Shown one piece after another: positions 32,463-40,179 of a stretch of DNA of 64,000 bases. Numbering within the stretch: the stretch's first letter is position 1; the number at the start of each line of letters is the position of its first letter. The notes beneath the pieces are model-generated. The model made no database searches, was not told the origin of the DNA, and saw only the letters and a list, made by a program, of their open reading frames with translations. Location of the stretch: assembly GCA_022843625.1 (NCBI GenBank), contig JALHNH010000010.1, forward strand, positions 96,313-160,312, written 5' to 3'. The DNA is from Bryobacter sp. GTDB lineage: Bacteria; Acidobacteriota; Terriglobia; Bryobacterales; Bryobacteraceae. The translations under genes were made by a program, and so were the position numbers.

Positions 32463-35222
32463 TCACTTGACGGTGATGGTAAGACCGGCCTGAGACCAAA
32501 CCTCGCCCAGCTTGACGTAGAGCTGCACTTTGTCGCCCGGGGTTACCGTGGCGGGAACGATGAAGTTGATCTGCAACATGCCGTAGATGAGTGAGGGTGC
32601 GGGGCCAGCGTAAAGGACTTGTGCTTCGATGCCGCCTACTCTCACCTGCACCGGGAACGGCAAGGCTCCAACGGTTTGGGCCATCATGCCGTCTTCGCCC
32701 TGCTCGCCGCCGGCTGTGAGGAAAATCATGCCAACGCCTTCGCGGGCAATTGGATTTGCGGCCTGGTTGACGGTGTAGTCTGGCCAGTGGAGCATGGCGG
32801 CCTGGCCTGTACCTGTTGGGGGAATTGTGAAGATGCCGGGTTGGGTGATCGCGACAGGCATCTTCAAATGGTTGGTGGCTGTGCCCTGATACTCGATCCA
32901 CAAGTCGGTTTCGGTTTTGCCAGCAACACCATAAGGGACAACGACCGAGGCGGCTGTTTCGCTGACATAGATGATGGGGGCTCGGATGCCGTCAAAGAGG
33001 ATGCGGGTGTTGGCAATTTCGTCGCGGAATTTACCGTTGACGACTTCGTAGGTGGCGAGCGTTTTGGGGCCGATGTCGAGGCCAAAAATCGTGACGATTT
33101 CGCCTCCGGCGACTGCACCGCCTTTGAAGCTGGCGGCATTGAGAACGGCCGAGCGGAAAATCTGCGCGGGTTCGAGCCGCCAGACATGGACGTCATCGAA
33201 GATGTTGCTCGAGAAGCCGGGGTTGGCGATGAAGATGCGGCCTGCGGTGCCGGTAGTGATCTGGCCACCGCCGACGCGCAAATCGGTGGAAGGGCCGCCG
33301 TCGGCGCGGACGCCTGTGGTTAAGCCTCCGCCGGCGATCTTCTGGATGCGGCCATCGGAGGTGATGGCGCGGATGCTGCGCGCTGTTGTGTCAGCGATGA
33401 GAATGTTGCGGTTGGAATCGACGGCTATGGAAGCTGCTGTCATATCAGCGGCTGTGGCAAGGCCGCCGTCGCCAGAGGAAGCAGATTTGCCGGTGCCTGC
33501 GATCAGCGTGAAGGAGTTGGAGCCCGCGTTGCTGCGGAAGATCTGAGTACCACTGCTCTGGCCCGCGGCGGCGAGAAGATTACCGCTGCGATCGACTGCA
33601 AGAGCGGTGGCCCTAATTGCGGGGCTGAGTACAGTAATATTGCCTGCACTCACCTTCACGACACTGTTAAAATCGCCTACCCAGATGTTGCCCTGAGAAT
33701 CGGCCGCAAGGCTGGCAGGAATGGTGAAGCACCACTGCGCGGCAGAGAGAGACTGGGAGCCGGGGCAGGAAAACGTGATGGCATGCTGACGTCCAGCGAA
33801 GGTGCTGATCTGACCCTGGGGACTTAGCTTGCGGATGACGTAATTGTAAGTATCGAGGATGTAGAGATTGCCTGCGCCATCGAGGGCGAGCTGACCTGGG
33901 GCGTTGATTTCGGCTGCATTACCCGGGCCGTTGTCGCCAGAGTATCCGGGGGTGCCGGTACCGGCGACGATGCGGGCGTTGCCGTCCGCGCCGAAGCGCC
34001 AGACGATATGGTTGCGCTCGTCGGAGGCGTAGACGTTGTTCTGCGGGTCGACAGCGATGCCGAAGCTGCTTTCGAAGATGACGCGGGAGTTCTTCTGGCC
34101 ATCACCTCGTACGGCGGCTGTGTCGCCACCAGCGATGGTTTTAAGCTCACCTGAGGGGGAGAGGCTGCGGATGCGCTGGCGATCGATGAAGATGAGATTG
34201 CCAAGCGAATCTTTGACCATGCTGCCGGGCAAGGCGAGCTTCTTTTGGGTTGCGGGAGCGCCGTCGCCGTTGAAGCCGTTGTCGCTGCCACCGGCGACAA
34301 CTTCGCAGTCTTTTGCAAGCGGACATTTGAGGATCGAGACGCTGTGCTGGCGGAAGAAGGTAGAGAGCCAGAGAGTGCCTTGTGGATCGACCGAGCCACC
34401 GGCGATGTCGCCGATCTTCCAGCCGGCGGGGGTTGTCTTCATTGGCATGTCAAACGTTTTGAGAACCAGTGTTGAGTTGCCGTCGGGGGTGATGCGGCGG
34501 AGGGATCCGCCGGCCTCAAAGATGTAGAGATTGTTGTCGGCGCCGACGAAGAGACCGCTTGGGAAGCCGACCGGGATGGACTTGGCAGGCCCGTTGAGTT
34601 CGGAATAACCTTCAGTGCCAGTGCCGGCATAGGTTTCGATTGCGCCACCACCAGCGGGGATTTTGCGGATGCGGAAGGTGCGGAACTCGGAGAAGTAGAC
34701 GTTGCCCTGGGCGTCAACGGCAAGGTATTCGACATTGGCCAGTCTGGTTTGTAGGGGGGCGAAGCCGTCACCGGGATTGGTGCCGCCGCCAGCGTAGGTA
34801 TTGACAGTGCCATCTGGTTTGACCCGGACGATCAAGCTCGCGTAGCGATTGGCAATGTAGAGATTGCCCGCGCGATCCATAGCGATGCCGAGTGGCCCGG
34901 CGAGGCCAGATTGAGTGGCAGGGCCGTCGGCCCGGTAGGAGCCGTAGACGCCAGTGCCAGCGTAGGTGGAGAAGGCACCGGTGGGGGTGATTTTGAGGAT
35001 GCGGTTGAACTTGGAATCTGAGACATAGATGTTGTTTTGCGGGTCTATGGCGAGAACTTCAGGTTCGAGGAGAAGGAGTTTCTTTGCGTCATTGCCTTCG
35101 CCAGGGGGGAGGATGGTCGGAGCGGCAATTGCGTCGGCCATGTAGGCTTTGGGGAACTGGGCTTGGGCGAGGCGGGCGAAAAGGAGAACCAGCAGGGTAA
35201 TGCGTAGGAGTTGAAGGCACAT
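32463..35222 (-). CDS. Secreted NHL-repeat protein with TIGR03437-type C-terminal domain
   Basis: The 919-residue protein has a signal peptide (LLRITLLVLLFARLAQA). Many NHL propeller repeats follow (for example GPLGIAMDRAGNLYIANR, EYLAVDAQGNVYFSE, GQLALDGAGNLYILD), covering residues ~50-670. The last ~230 residues match TIGR03437 (SVLNAASFKGGAVAGGEIVTIFG-like start, YGVAGK, PVQVRVGGIEAQVLYAG, LQINFIVP). It resembles the other giant protein in this window in domain logic but uses NHL instead of YVTN repeats. Likely surface-exposed; function unknown. Confidence 0.85.
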   Translation of the reverse strand: MCLQLLRITLLVLLFARLAQAQFPKAYMADAIAAPTILPPGEGNDAKKLLLLEPEVLAIDPQNNIYVSDSKFNRILKITPTGAFSTYAGTGVYGSYRADGPATQSGLAGPLGIAMDRAGNLYIANRYASLIVRVKPDGTVNTYAGGGTNPGDGFAPLQTRLANVEYLAVDAQGNVYFSEFRTFRIRKIPAGGGAIETYAGTGTEGYSELNGPAKSIPVGFPSGLFVGADNNLYIFEAGGSLRRITPDGNSTLVLKTFDMPMKTTPAGWKIGDIAGGSVDPQGTLWLSTFFRQHSVSILKCPLAKDCEVVAGGSDNGFNGDGAPATQKKLALPGSMVKDSLGNLIFIDRQRIRSLSPSGELKTIAGGDTAAVRGDGQKNSRVIFESSFGIAVDPQNNVYASDERNHIVWRFGADGNARIVAGTGTPGYSGDNGPGNAAEINAPGQLALDGAGNLYILDTYNYVIRKLSPQGQISTFAGRQHAITFSCPGSQSLSAAQWCFTIPASLAADSQGNIWVGDFNSVVKVSAGNITVLSPAIRATALAVDRSGNLLAAAGQSSGTQIFRSNAGSNSFTLIAGTGKSASSGDGGLATAADMTAASIAVDSNRNILIADTTARSIRAITSDGRIQKIAGGGLTTGVRADGGPSTDLRVGGGQITTGTAGRIFIANPGFSSNIFDDVHVWRLEPAQIFRSAVLNAASFKGGAVAGGEIVTIFGLDIGPKTLATYEVVNGKFRDEIANTRILFDGIRAPIIYVSETAASVVVPYGVAGKTETDLWIEYQGTATNHLKMPVAITQPGIFTIPPTGTGQAAMLHWPDYTVNQAANPIAREGVGMIFLTAGGEQGEDGMMAQTVGALPFPVQVRVGGIEAQVLYAGPAPSLIYGMLQINFIVPATVTPGDKVQLYVKLGEVWSQAGLTITVK

Positions 35223-35279
35223 ACTTAGTAACCTCTACTTCAATTTTACTCCCGCAAATTGAAGTTGATCATAAATATG

Positions 35280-35507
35280 TTAGGGTCGAGCGAGAATTTG
35301 CAGTCTTGAATTGGGTCTAGTCTGCGAGTGAGAATCCGTGCTCGTGGGAGAAGGTTGGAGCAAGTCGCGCATGGGGCGTGCTTCTCCGCGTTTGGCTTGT
35401 TCCAGGCCGCGGCCTATGCTGCGGATGCATTCGAGCAGTTGCTGGTCGATAAGCAGCTTTTGGTAGGCTTCGGCACTTTGGATCACTAGTTGGGATGAGC
35501 GCTGCAT
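35280..35507 (-). CDS. Orphan Phd/YefM-like antitoxin fragment
   Basis: A 75-residue ORF whose middle (LVIQSAEAYQKLLIDQQLLECIRSI-, then GLEQAKRGEARPMRDLL) resembles the C-terminal half of Phd/YefM antitoxins (strand, then VLMSLEEY-like turn and helix, then a G-x-x-x-P/D-rich end). The N-terminal DNA-binding half is missing, and the upstream sequence is the intact beta-lactamase gene, so it is either a remnant or a minimal protein. No toxin ORF follows. It starts 7 bp past the beta-lactamase stop. Confidence 0.5.
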   Translation of the reverse strand: MQRSSQLVIQSAEAYQKLLIDQQLLECIRSIGRGLEQAKRGEARPMRDLLQPSPTSTDSHSQTRPNSRLQILARP

Positions 35508-35514
35508 CTCAGGC

Positions 35515-36693
35515 TTAGTGGGCTGTGAGTTGCGTGAGCACCTGATGGCCCGCGCGGACCCGAGATTCGATTGGATAGTTCTTGTTCGCCAGCATGACAA
35601 TGCCAATACGCTCGGTTGGGATGAACGCAACGTAGGCGCCGAAGCCATTGGTGGAGCCGGTTTTGTTGATGATGAAGGGGCCGCCGGGTGCGATGGGAGG
35701 AAGGATGGGGGTGACCGGGTGTGGCTCAAAAATGACGGCGGGGGAATTGCCTGCCAGCATCTTCTCGATTGGGGCCGGATAGGGATACTGCTCCCAGATC
35801 ATGTCCTGGATCATTTCGCCGGTCTTGTAGTAGCCCGTGCGTGTTGTTTTCAAGGCGCGGGACAGTTTTTCAGATACGTTGCCGATGCCCATGTGGGCTT
35901 CGATGAGGCGGAGCATGTCGGTGGTGTTGGACTTCACGCCGTAGGCCTCAGAGTCGAGCAAGCCGGGATTCACTCGGACTGGCTTGTCTTCGCGATTGTA
36001 GCCCCAGGCGTAGGTGGGCAGGGCGGCAGTTGGCACTTTGATGAAGGTGCGCTTCAGGCCGAGCTCCGGGAAGAGGCGGCCTTCCATCAAGGTTGTGAAA
36101 TCACCCCCGAGGGCCTTGGCTGCTGCGACGCCGAGGAGGCCAATGCTGGGGTTGGCATAGTGGCGCTTTACGCCGGGTGGGAATTGCGGCTTCCAAGTGC
36201 GGAAGTAGGACATTAGGTCCTCGCGCGTCTTCAGTTCGTCTGGCAGTTGCAGAGGGAAGCCACCTGCGGTGTGGGTTGCCAGCTCCAGCAGTCGTATGCG
36301 ATCGAGGGCACTGCCTTTCAGCTCAGGAAGATGCTGGGTGACGGGGTCGTTCAGTGATAATTTTCCATCTACTTCTGCGCGCGCAGCGAGCGTTGCGGTG
36401 AAGGTCTTGCTGATGGAGCCAAGTTCAAAGAGCGTGTCGCGGGTGATGCTTAACTGGGGCTTCCGTGAGGCCTGGCCGTATTCGACAAAATAACGCTTGC
36501 CATCAATCGTTACTCCGATGGCCATGCCTGGAATGCCGTGTTTTTCGAGCAAGGGCTTGATGCTTGATTCAATCGCCTTTTTGACCTCTGCTTCGCTGCG
36601 GGGCCCGGCAGCGGAGAGGGAGCCGGGGCTGCTCACCAGGCCAATAAAGAAGGGCATTAGCAGCGGGCAGAATCGGATCGAGCGTTTGGACAT
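35515..36693 (-). CDS. Class C beta-lactamase (AmpC-like serine hydrolase)
   Basis: From ATG MSKRSIRFCP the protein has 392 residues and a signal peptide (LLMPFFIGLVSSPGSLSAA). Active-site motifs of class C are present: S93-I-S-K96 (GSISKTF), Y179-A-N181 and K344-T-G346 (NKTGSTNGFGAYVAF). The downstream PTERIGIVMLANKNYP also matches AmpC closely. It hydrolyses beta-lactams in the periplasm; a D-peptidase role is less likely given the AmpC-like KTGSTNGFG. No ampR-like gene is adjacent, so regulation is unclear. The upstream ATG 39 bp earlier is possible. Confidence 0.9.
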   Translation of the reverse strand: MSKRSIRFCPLLMPFFIGLVSSPGSLSAAGPRSEAEVKKAIESSIKPLLEKHGIPGMAIGVTIDGKRYFVEYGQASRKPQLSITRDTLFELGSISKTFTATLAARAEVDGKLSLNDPVTQHLPELKGSALDRIRLLELATHTAGGFPLQLPDELKTREDLMSYFRTWKPQFPPGVKRHYANPSIGLLGVAAAKALGGDFTTLMEGRLFPELGLKRTFIKVPTAALPTYAWGYNREDKPVRVNPGLLDSEAYGVKSNTTDMLRLIEAHMGIGNVSEKLSRALKTTRTGYYKTGEMIQDMIWEQYPYPAPIEKMLAGNSPAVIFEPHPVTPILPPIAPGGPFIINKTGSTNGFGAYVAFIPTERIGIVMLANKNYPIESRVRAGHQVLTQLTAH

Positions 36694-36794
36694 TTCGTGA
36701 TTATCACACGCGAGTTCTTGATCCTGCGCCATCTGCCGAAAACGAGTTGGGATGAAACGCTCGCTACGATCGCACAGAGGCTAAAATCGGGGTA

Positions 36795-37664
36795 ATGAAG
36801 TACGGATTTTTTTGGGTTGTCGCGGTTGGACTTTGTGGATGCGGGTTGGTACAGAAGCCGGTGAATGAGATTGCTCCGAACCTGGATACGACGGATCGGA
36901 CTCCAGCTGGAGCAGGACTTGCGCAGGGGCGGATCTTGAGTGCGTTCTTTGGGCTTGATAACAAGCTGCCGTTGCTGGCGGGGTGGAGGGTTTGTTCGGG
37001 GGCTGGCGGCAAGGACGGGATGCCTGTGGTGTTTGACCGGGAAGTGAATGTGAAGACGGTGGAGGCAGGGGATTTTGTTGTTGTCACCAGAAGTGGTGCG
37101 CGGGGGACGATGCATTGCGTGACCGTGATGCCGGCGGCAGATGCCGGGGAGGTGCGGACCGTGCTGCTGGTGGGGGAGTTTGGATCGGCTACGGCGGATC
37201 CGCCGGCGTCGGTTGAGGTGATGGGGAATTTGATTTCACGAGATGGACAAGTGAATTACCGTGGGGCAAAGATTGCGGTAACGCCGCTTGAGGCAGGCCC
37301 GGGCCTGGTGATTGCCGAGATCGTTCCTTTAGAGCAGGTGAAGGTGCGTGAAGGGGGCTGGGGCGCGGGGAGTGGCTGCCCGGCGGATACGCGGCAGATT
37401 ATAAGAGTGGTGTGGGCGGGAGGAGTGAGGCGCAAGGATGGCGATGAATTGGGAGATTATGAAAGGCGTCAGTACCGGGTGGAGATGGAGGCGGGCAAGG
37501 CTGTAACGCCGTTTGCGTTGGGGGATTTGCAGGATGGGGATAACAACCATCTGCTATGTCTTGATACAAATGATAAGCCGAAGAGAGTTGCGTTTGCGGC
37601 CGGGGTGCTGGTGGACCCGAACAAGGATGTAAACCCTGCGACCGGAGTTGAAATTTCTCAGTAG
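36795..37664 (+). CDS. Hypothetical lipoprotein
   Basis: The 289-residue product starts MKYGFFWVVAVGLCGCG, with a lipobox-like LCGC for lipidation. The mature part is beta-rich and repeats about 120-residue modules; one includes SAFFGLDNKLP and another FALGDLQDGDNNHLLCLD, with LVDPNKDVNPATG near the end. No family recognised. The first gene divergent from the beta-lactamase (101 bp apart). Function unknown. Confidence 0.65.
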   Translation: MKYGFFWVVAVGLCGCGLVQKPVNEIAPNLDTTDRTPAGAGLAQGRILSAFFGLDNKLPLLAGWRVCSGAGGKDGMPVVFDREVNVKTVEAGDFVVVTRSGARGTMHCVTVMPAADAGEVRTVLLVGEFGSATADPPASVEVMGNLISRDGQVNYRGAKIAVTPLEAGPGLVIAEIVPLEQVKVREGGWGAGSGCPADTRQIIRVVWAGGVRRKDGDELGDYERRQYRVEMEAGKAVTPFALGDLQDGDNNHLLCLDTNDKPKRVAFAAGVLVDPNKDVNPATGVEISQ

Positions 37665-37686
37665 CCTGATGTCGTTTGGACTTAAC

Positions 37687-37720
37687 AAAAAAAACCCGGA
37701 ACCCCATTCGGGGTTCTGGG
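37687..37720 (-). terminator. Rho-independent terminator of the RsbRD-N-like gene
   Basis: The 11-bp stem CCCGGAACCCC / GGGGTTCTGGG with a 4-base loop is followed on the minus strand by eight T. It lies just past the stop of the RsbRD-N-like gene. One of the clearest terminators in the window. Confidence 0.9.
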
Positions 37721-37725
37721 CAAGC

Positions 37726-38220
37726 TCAAGCCGATTTGGCCTTTACAGCCTGGAGACCAGAAAATCGGCTCTTTGCAGGGTCGTCCGTCACCCGCATGGC
37801 GCTTTCATAACCTTTAGTTACACGATAGATCACGAAATCAAAGTATCCAGCCATCGCTCGAAGCAGTTCGAGTTCGTCGTAGATATCCACCGGCGAGAGG
37901 TTGTAATTCTGCTCGCTGGCGTAAGTGCGGATGGCACGCTTTATCGAGATTAGCTTGAGGATTACCTCATGAAGCGGAACAGCCTGAGCGTAGCGCGTGC
38001 GGCCCAATTGTTCATAGTGATGGGCAATGGAGGTGTCGTCTTTCGTGTAAAGCCAGCGGCCAAGATTGGTAGTTAGATCACGAACACGGTCGCGGATCTC
38101 CTGATCGGAAAGGGTACGGTAATGGGGGAGCGAGGGATCCTGGTTGCGGGATGAGATTACAGCCTGGGCGATAGCTTCCCAATTGGCTTCAATTCTTTGC
38201 AGAAGGCGAGCAGCAATCAT
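37726..38220 (-). CDS. RsbRD N-terminal-like sensor protein
   Basis: The 164-residue product starts MIAARLLQRIEANW and is placed by AAAAAGGATTTTTC ATG. All-helical sequence with LSDQEIRDRVRDLTTNLGRWL and YEQLGRTRYAQAVPLHEVILKLISIKRA fits the RsbRD N-terminal (globin-like, PF14361) sensor domain, as seen in stress and light-responsive regulators, but no output domain is present. It may signal through a partner. A hairpin with T-run precedes the gene. Confidence 0.7.
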   Translation of the reverse strand: MIAARLLQRIEANWEAIAQAVISSRNQDPSLPHYRTLSDQEIRDRVRDLTTNLGRWLYTKDDTSIAHHYEQLGRTRYAQAVPLHEVILKLISIKRAIRTYASEQNYNLSPVDIYDELELLRAMAGYFDFVIYRVTKGYESAMRVTDDPAKSRFSGLQAVKAKSA

Positions 38221-38237
38221 GAAAAATCCTTTTTTGA

Positions 38238-38290
38238 AGTTAAAAAATACGGAGCAAGCGTAAAGCCGGGGAGTAGATACACTTGCTCCG
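38238..38290 (-). promoter_or_regulatory. Terminator-like hairpin in the leader of the RsbRD-N-like gene
   Basis: Nine-base arms CGGAGCAAG and CTTGCTCCG (38250-38258 and 38282-38290 on the plus strand) are followed on the minus strand by TATTTTTT. The U-run ends about 23 bp before the start codon. It may be a transcription attenuator for the gene or the terminator of the regulator gene 180 bp upstream. Confidence 0.6.
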
Positions 38291-38469
38291 AGGGTGAAAA
38301 GATTGAGGAAAGTGCTGCCTGTCAAAAGCAAAGAAGGAGAAGAGCACAATGGAGGTCTGCTCTAGCGCTGACAAGATTTTGTTTCTTCATAAACGTTAAT
38401 CTACACGGGAAGCAAAAGTTTGTCTAATAGATGTTTTCTCGGTTTTGGATCGGAAAACCCGATGTATTT

Positions 38470-39372
38470 TTAAACCGAGAAGAGGGTGTCGCGGGCGGCT
38501 TCGCAAAGGGTGAGAACAGCGGGATGCTTGAGGCGGCGCTCGAAAGAGATGGCGTAGAAGCTCTCGCGAACTCCGTCTATTCGTCCGATGGGCTTGACGC
38601 CATAGTGCTCGCGAACTTCGGCTTCAATTGCGCTGGCGGCAACAAAGAAGCCGGCGCCAGCACCGCCGAAGGTCTTTAGCAAAGCGCTGTCGCGAAACTC
38701 GCCGACAATAGTGGGACGAATGCCTGCGGCATCCAGCCACTGGTCGAAGGATTGCCGGAGCTTTGATCCTTCGATGGGCAACAGAAAAGGGGCACCACTG
38801 AGACAGGCCGGGAAGCTGCCTTTATAGCGGGCAGCAAGCTTGGGGGCACCGAAGACGGTGACACCACAACTGCCCAGCAAATGATTGAAGGCACGGCGGC
38901 GGGCCAGCGGGGGAATCTGTTCATCAGCCAGGACGACGTCGAGACGATGTTCGGCGAGTTCGGCGATCAGTTGCTGGGTAGCGCCTTCTTCGCAAATGAG
39001 CTGGACAGGCTCGGCCATGACCAGGACCGGCTGGAGGATGCGATAGGCAATCATCTTGGGGACGAGATCTGAGATGCCCACCAGGAGACGGCGCGGACGG
39101 CCGCGCGGACGGCCTTTGATTGCGTCCTGAAGTTCGCGACCAAGACCGAAGATCTCATCCGCGTATTGGTAGACGACCTGGCCGACTTCTGTGAGGGCAA
39201 GGCCACGGCCGGCTTTGGTGAAGAGCTTTTCGCCGAGGGTGGCTTCAAGCTGACGGAGCTGCCCGCTGATGGTGGGCTGGGCAAGGTTGAGGGTCTTGCA
39301 GGCCTTGGCGATGCTGCCCTGGCGGGCTACAGTCCAGAAGTAGAGCAGGTGGTGGTAGTTGAGCCATTCCAT
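38470..39372 (-). CDS. LysR-family transcriptional regulator (NhaR-like)
   Basis: The 300-residue regulator starts MEWLNYHHLLYFWTVA, with a helix-turn-helix (AKACKTLNLAQPTISGQLRQLE) and LFTKAGRGLALTEVGQVV, very similar to NhaR. NhaR activates sodium/proton antiporters or other envelope genes. The effector domain spans residues ~95-295. No antiporter gene lies adjacent here, so the target is unknown. Upstream is a LytR/LytS-type pair. Confidence 0.85.
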   Translation of the reverse strand: MEWLNYHHLLYFWTVARQGSIAKACKTLNLAQPTISGQLRQLEATLGEKLFTKAGRGLALTEVGQVVYQYADEIFGLGRELQDAIKGRPRGRPRRLLVGISDLVPKMIAYRILQPVLVMAEPVQLICEEGATQQLIAELAEHRLDVVLADEQIPPLARRRAFNHLLGSCGVTVFGAPKLAARYKGSFPACLSGAPFLLPIEGSKLRQSFDQWLDAAGIRPTIVGEFRDSALLKTFGGAGAGFFVAASAIEAEVREHYGVKPIGRIDGVRESFYAISFERRLKHPAVLTLCEAARDTLFSV

Positions 39373-39390
39373 AACTTGGAGTTTAGGCTT

Positions 39391-40158
39391 TTACCAGTTG
39401 AGGACGCCTTCGACGGAGTGGGCCTGGCGCTTGGAGACTACGAATTCCTGGCCGTTGGACAGGGTGAGGAGCCAGCGCTGGCTAGACATGGCAGACATCT
39501 TTCTTACATGGTCGAGGTTGACTAACGAGTTGCGGTGGATGCGCTGGAAGTTGAGGCCTTCGAGTTTTTCCTGGATGGATTTTAGGGGCTGAGTGGCGAG
39601 GAATTTCTGTTTGGCAGTGATGATCCAGACCAGTTCGCCTTCGGCCTGGAAGGCGAGGACTTCGTCGGCGGCGAGGAGGTAGTATTCTTTGCCGGCCTTG
39701 CCGACAATGCGGCGGGTGTTCTTGTTGGGGCTGGCAACCGTCTCCTGCATTCTGGCAACGGTCTCGATGTTTTCTGAGTGGTTGCGGGTGAGGCGGCGGG
39801 CTTTATCGATGGCCTTGGCGAGGCGCTGCTGGCTGACGGGCTTGAGGAGGTAATCGATTGCCCCGGCTTCGAATGCCTGGATAGCGTGTTCGTCAAAGGC
39901 CGTGACGAAGATGAAGACGGGGATGTGATCGCCGCCTTTGAACTCCCGCAAGACATCGAGGCCAGTCATGCCGGGCATCTGGATATCGAGGAAGACGATG
40001 TCAGGCTTGGTGGTGGCGATCAGGGCGAGCGCTCCCTGGCCGTCTTCGGCCTCGCCGGAGATGGCGATGGTTTCGAGGGCTTCGATCTCCTCGCGCAGGA
40101 CGCGGCGGGCGAGGGGTTCGTCGTCGACGATGAGAGCGTTCAGCATTCGGGTACTCAT
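39391..40158 (-). CDS. LytTR-type response regulator
   Basis: The ATG one codon inside a GTG was chosen; 255 residues. The receiver domain has acidic residues VDDEP, phosphoacceptor D58 (IVFLDIQMPG), T in FVTAFDEHA, and lysine in DYLLKPVS. Residues ~150-250 form a LytTR DNA-binding domain (QRIHRNSLVNLDHV, LTLSNGQEFVVSKR). It follows the kinase gene by 21 bp. This pair type (LytR/LytS, AlgR-like) often controls cell-wall or surface genes. Confidence 0.9.
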   Translation of the reverse strand: MSTRMLNALIVDDEPLARRVLREEIEALETIAISGEAEDGQGALALIATTKPDIVFLDIQMPGMTGLDVLREFKGGDHIPVFIFVTAFDEHAIQAFEAGAIDYLLKPVSQQRLAKAIDKARRLTRNHSENIETVARMQETVASPNKNTRRIVGKAGKEYYLLAADEVLAFQAEGELVWIITAKQKFLATQPLKSIQEKLEGLNFQRIHRNSLVNLDHVRKMSAMSSQRWLLTLSNGQEFVVSKRQAHSVEGVLNW

Positions 40159-40179
40159 CACAGGTTCTACTGCTTTTAG

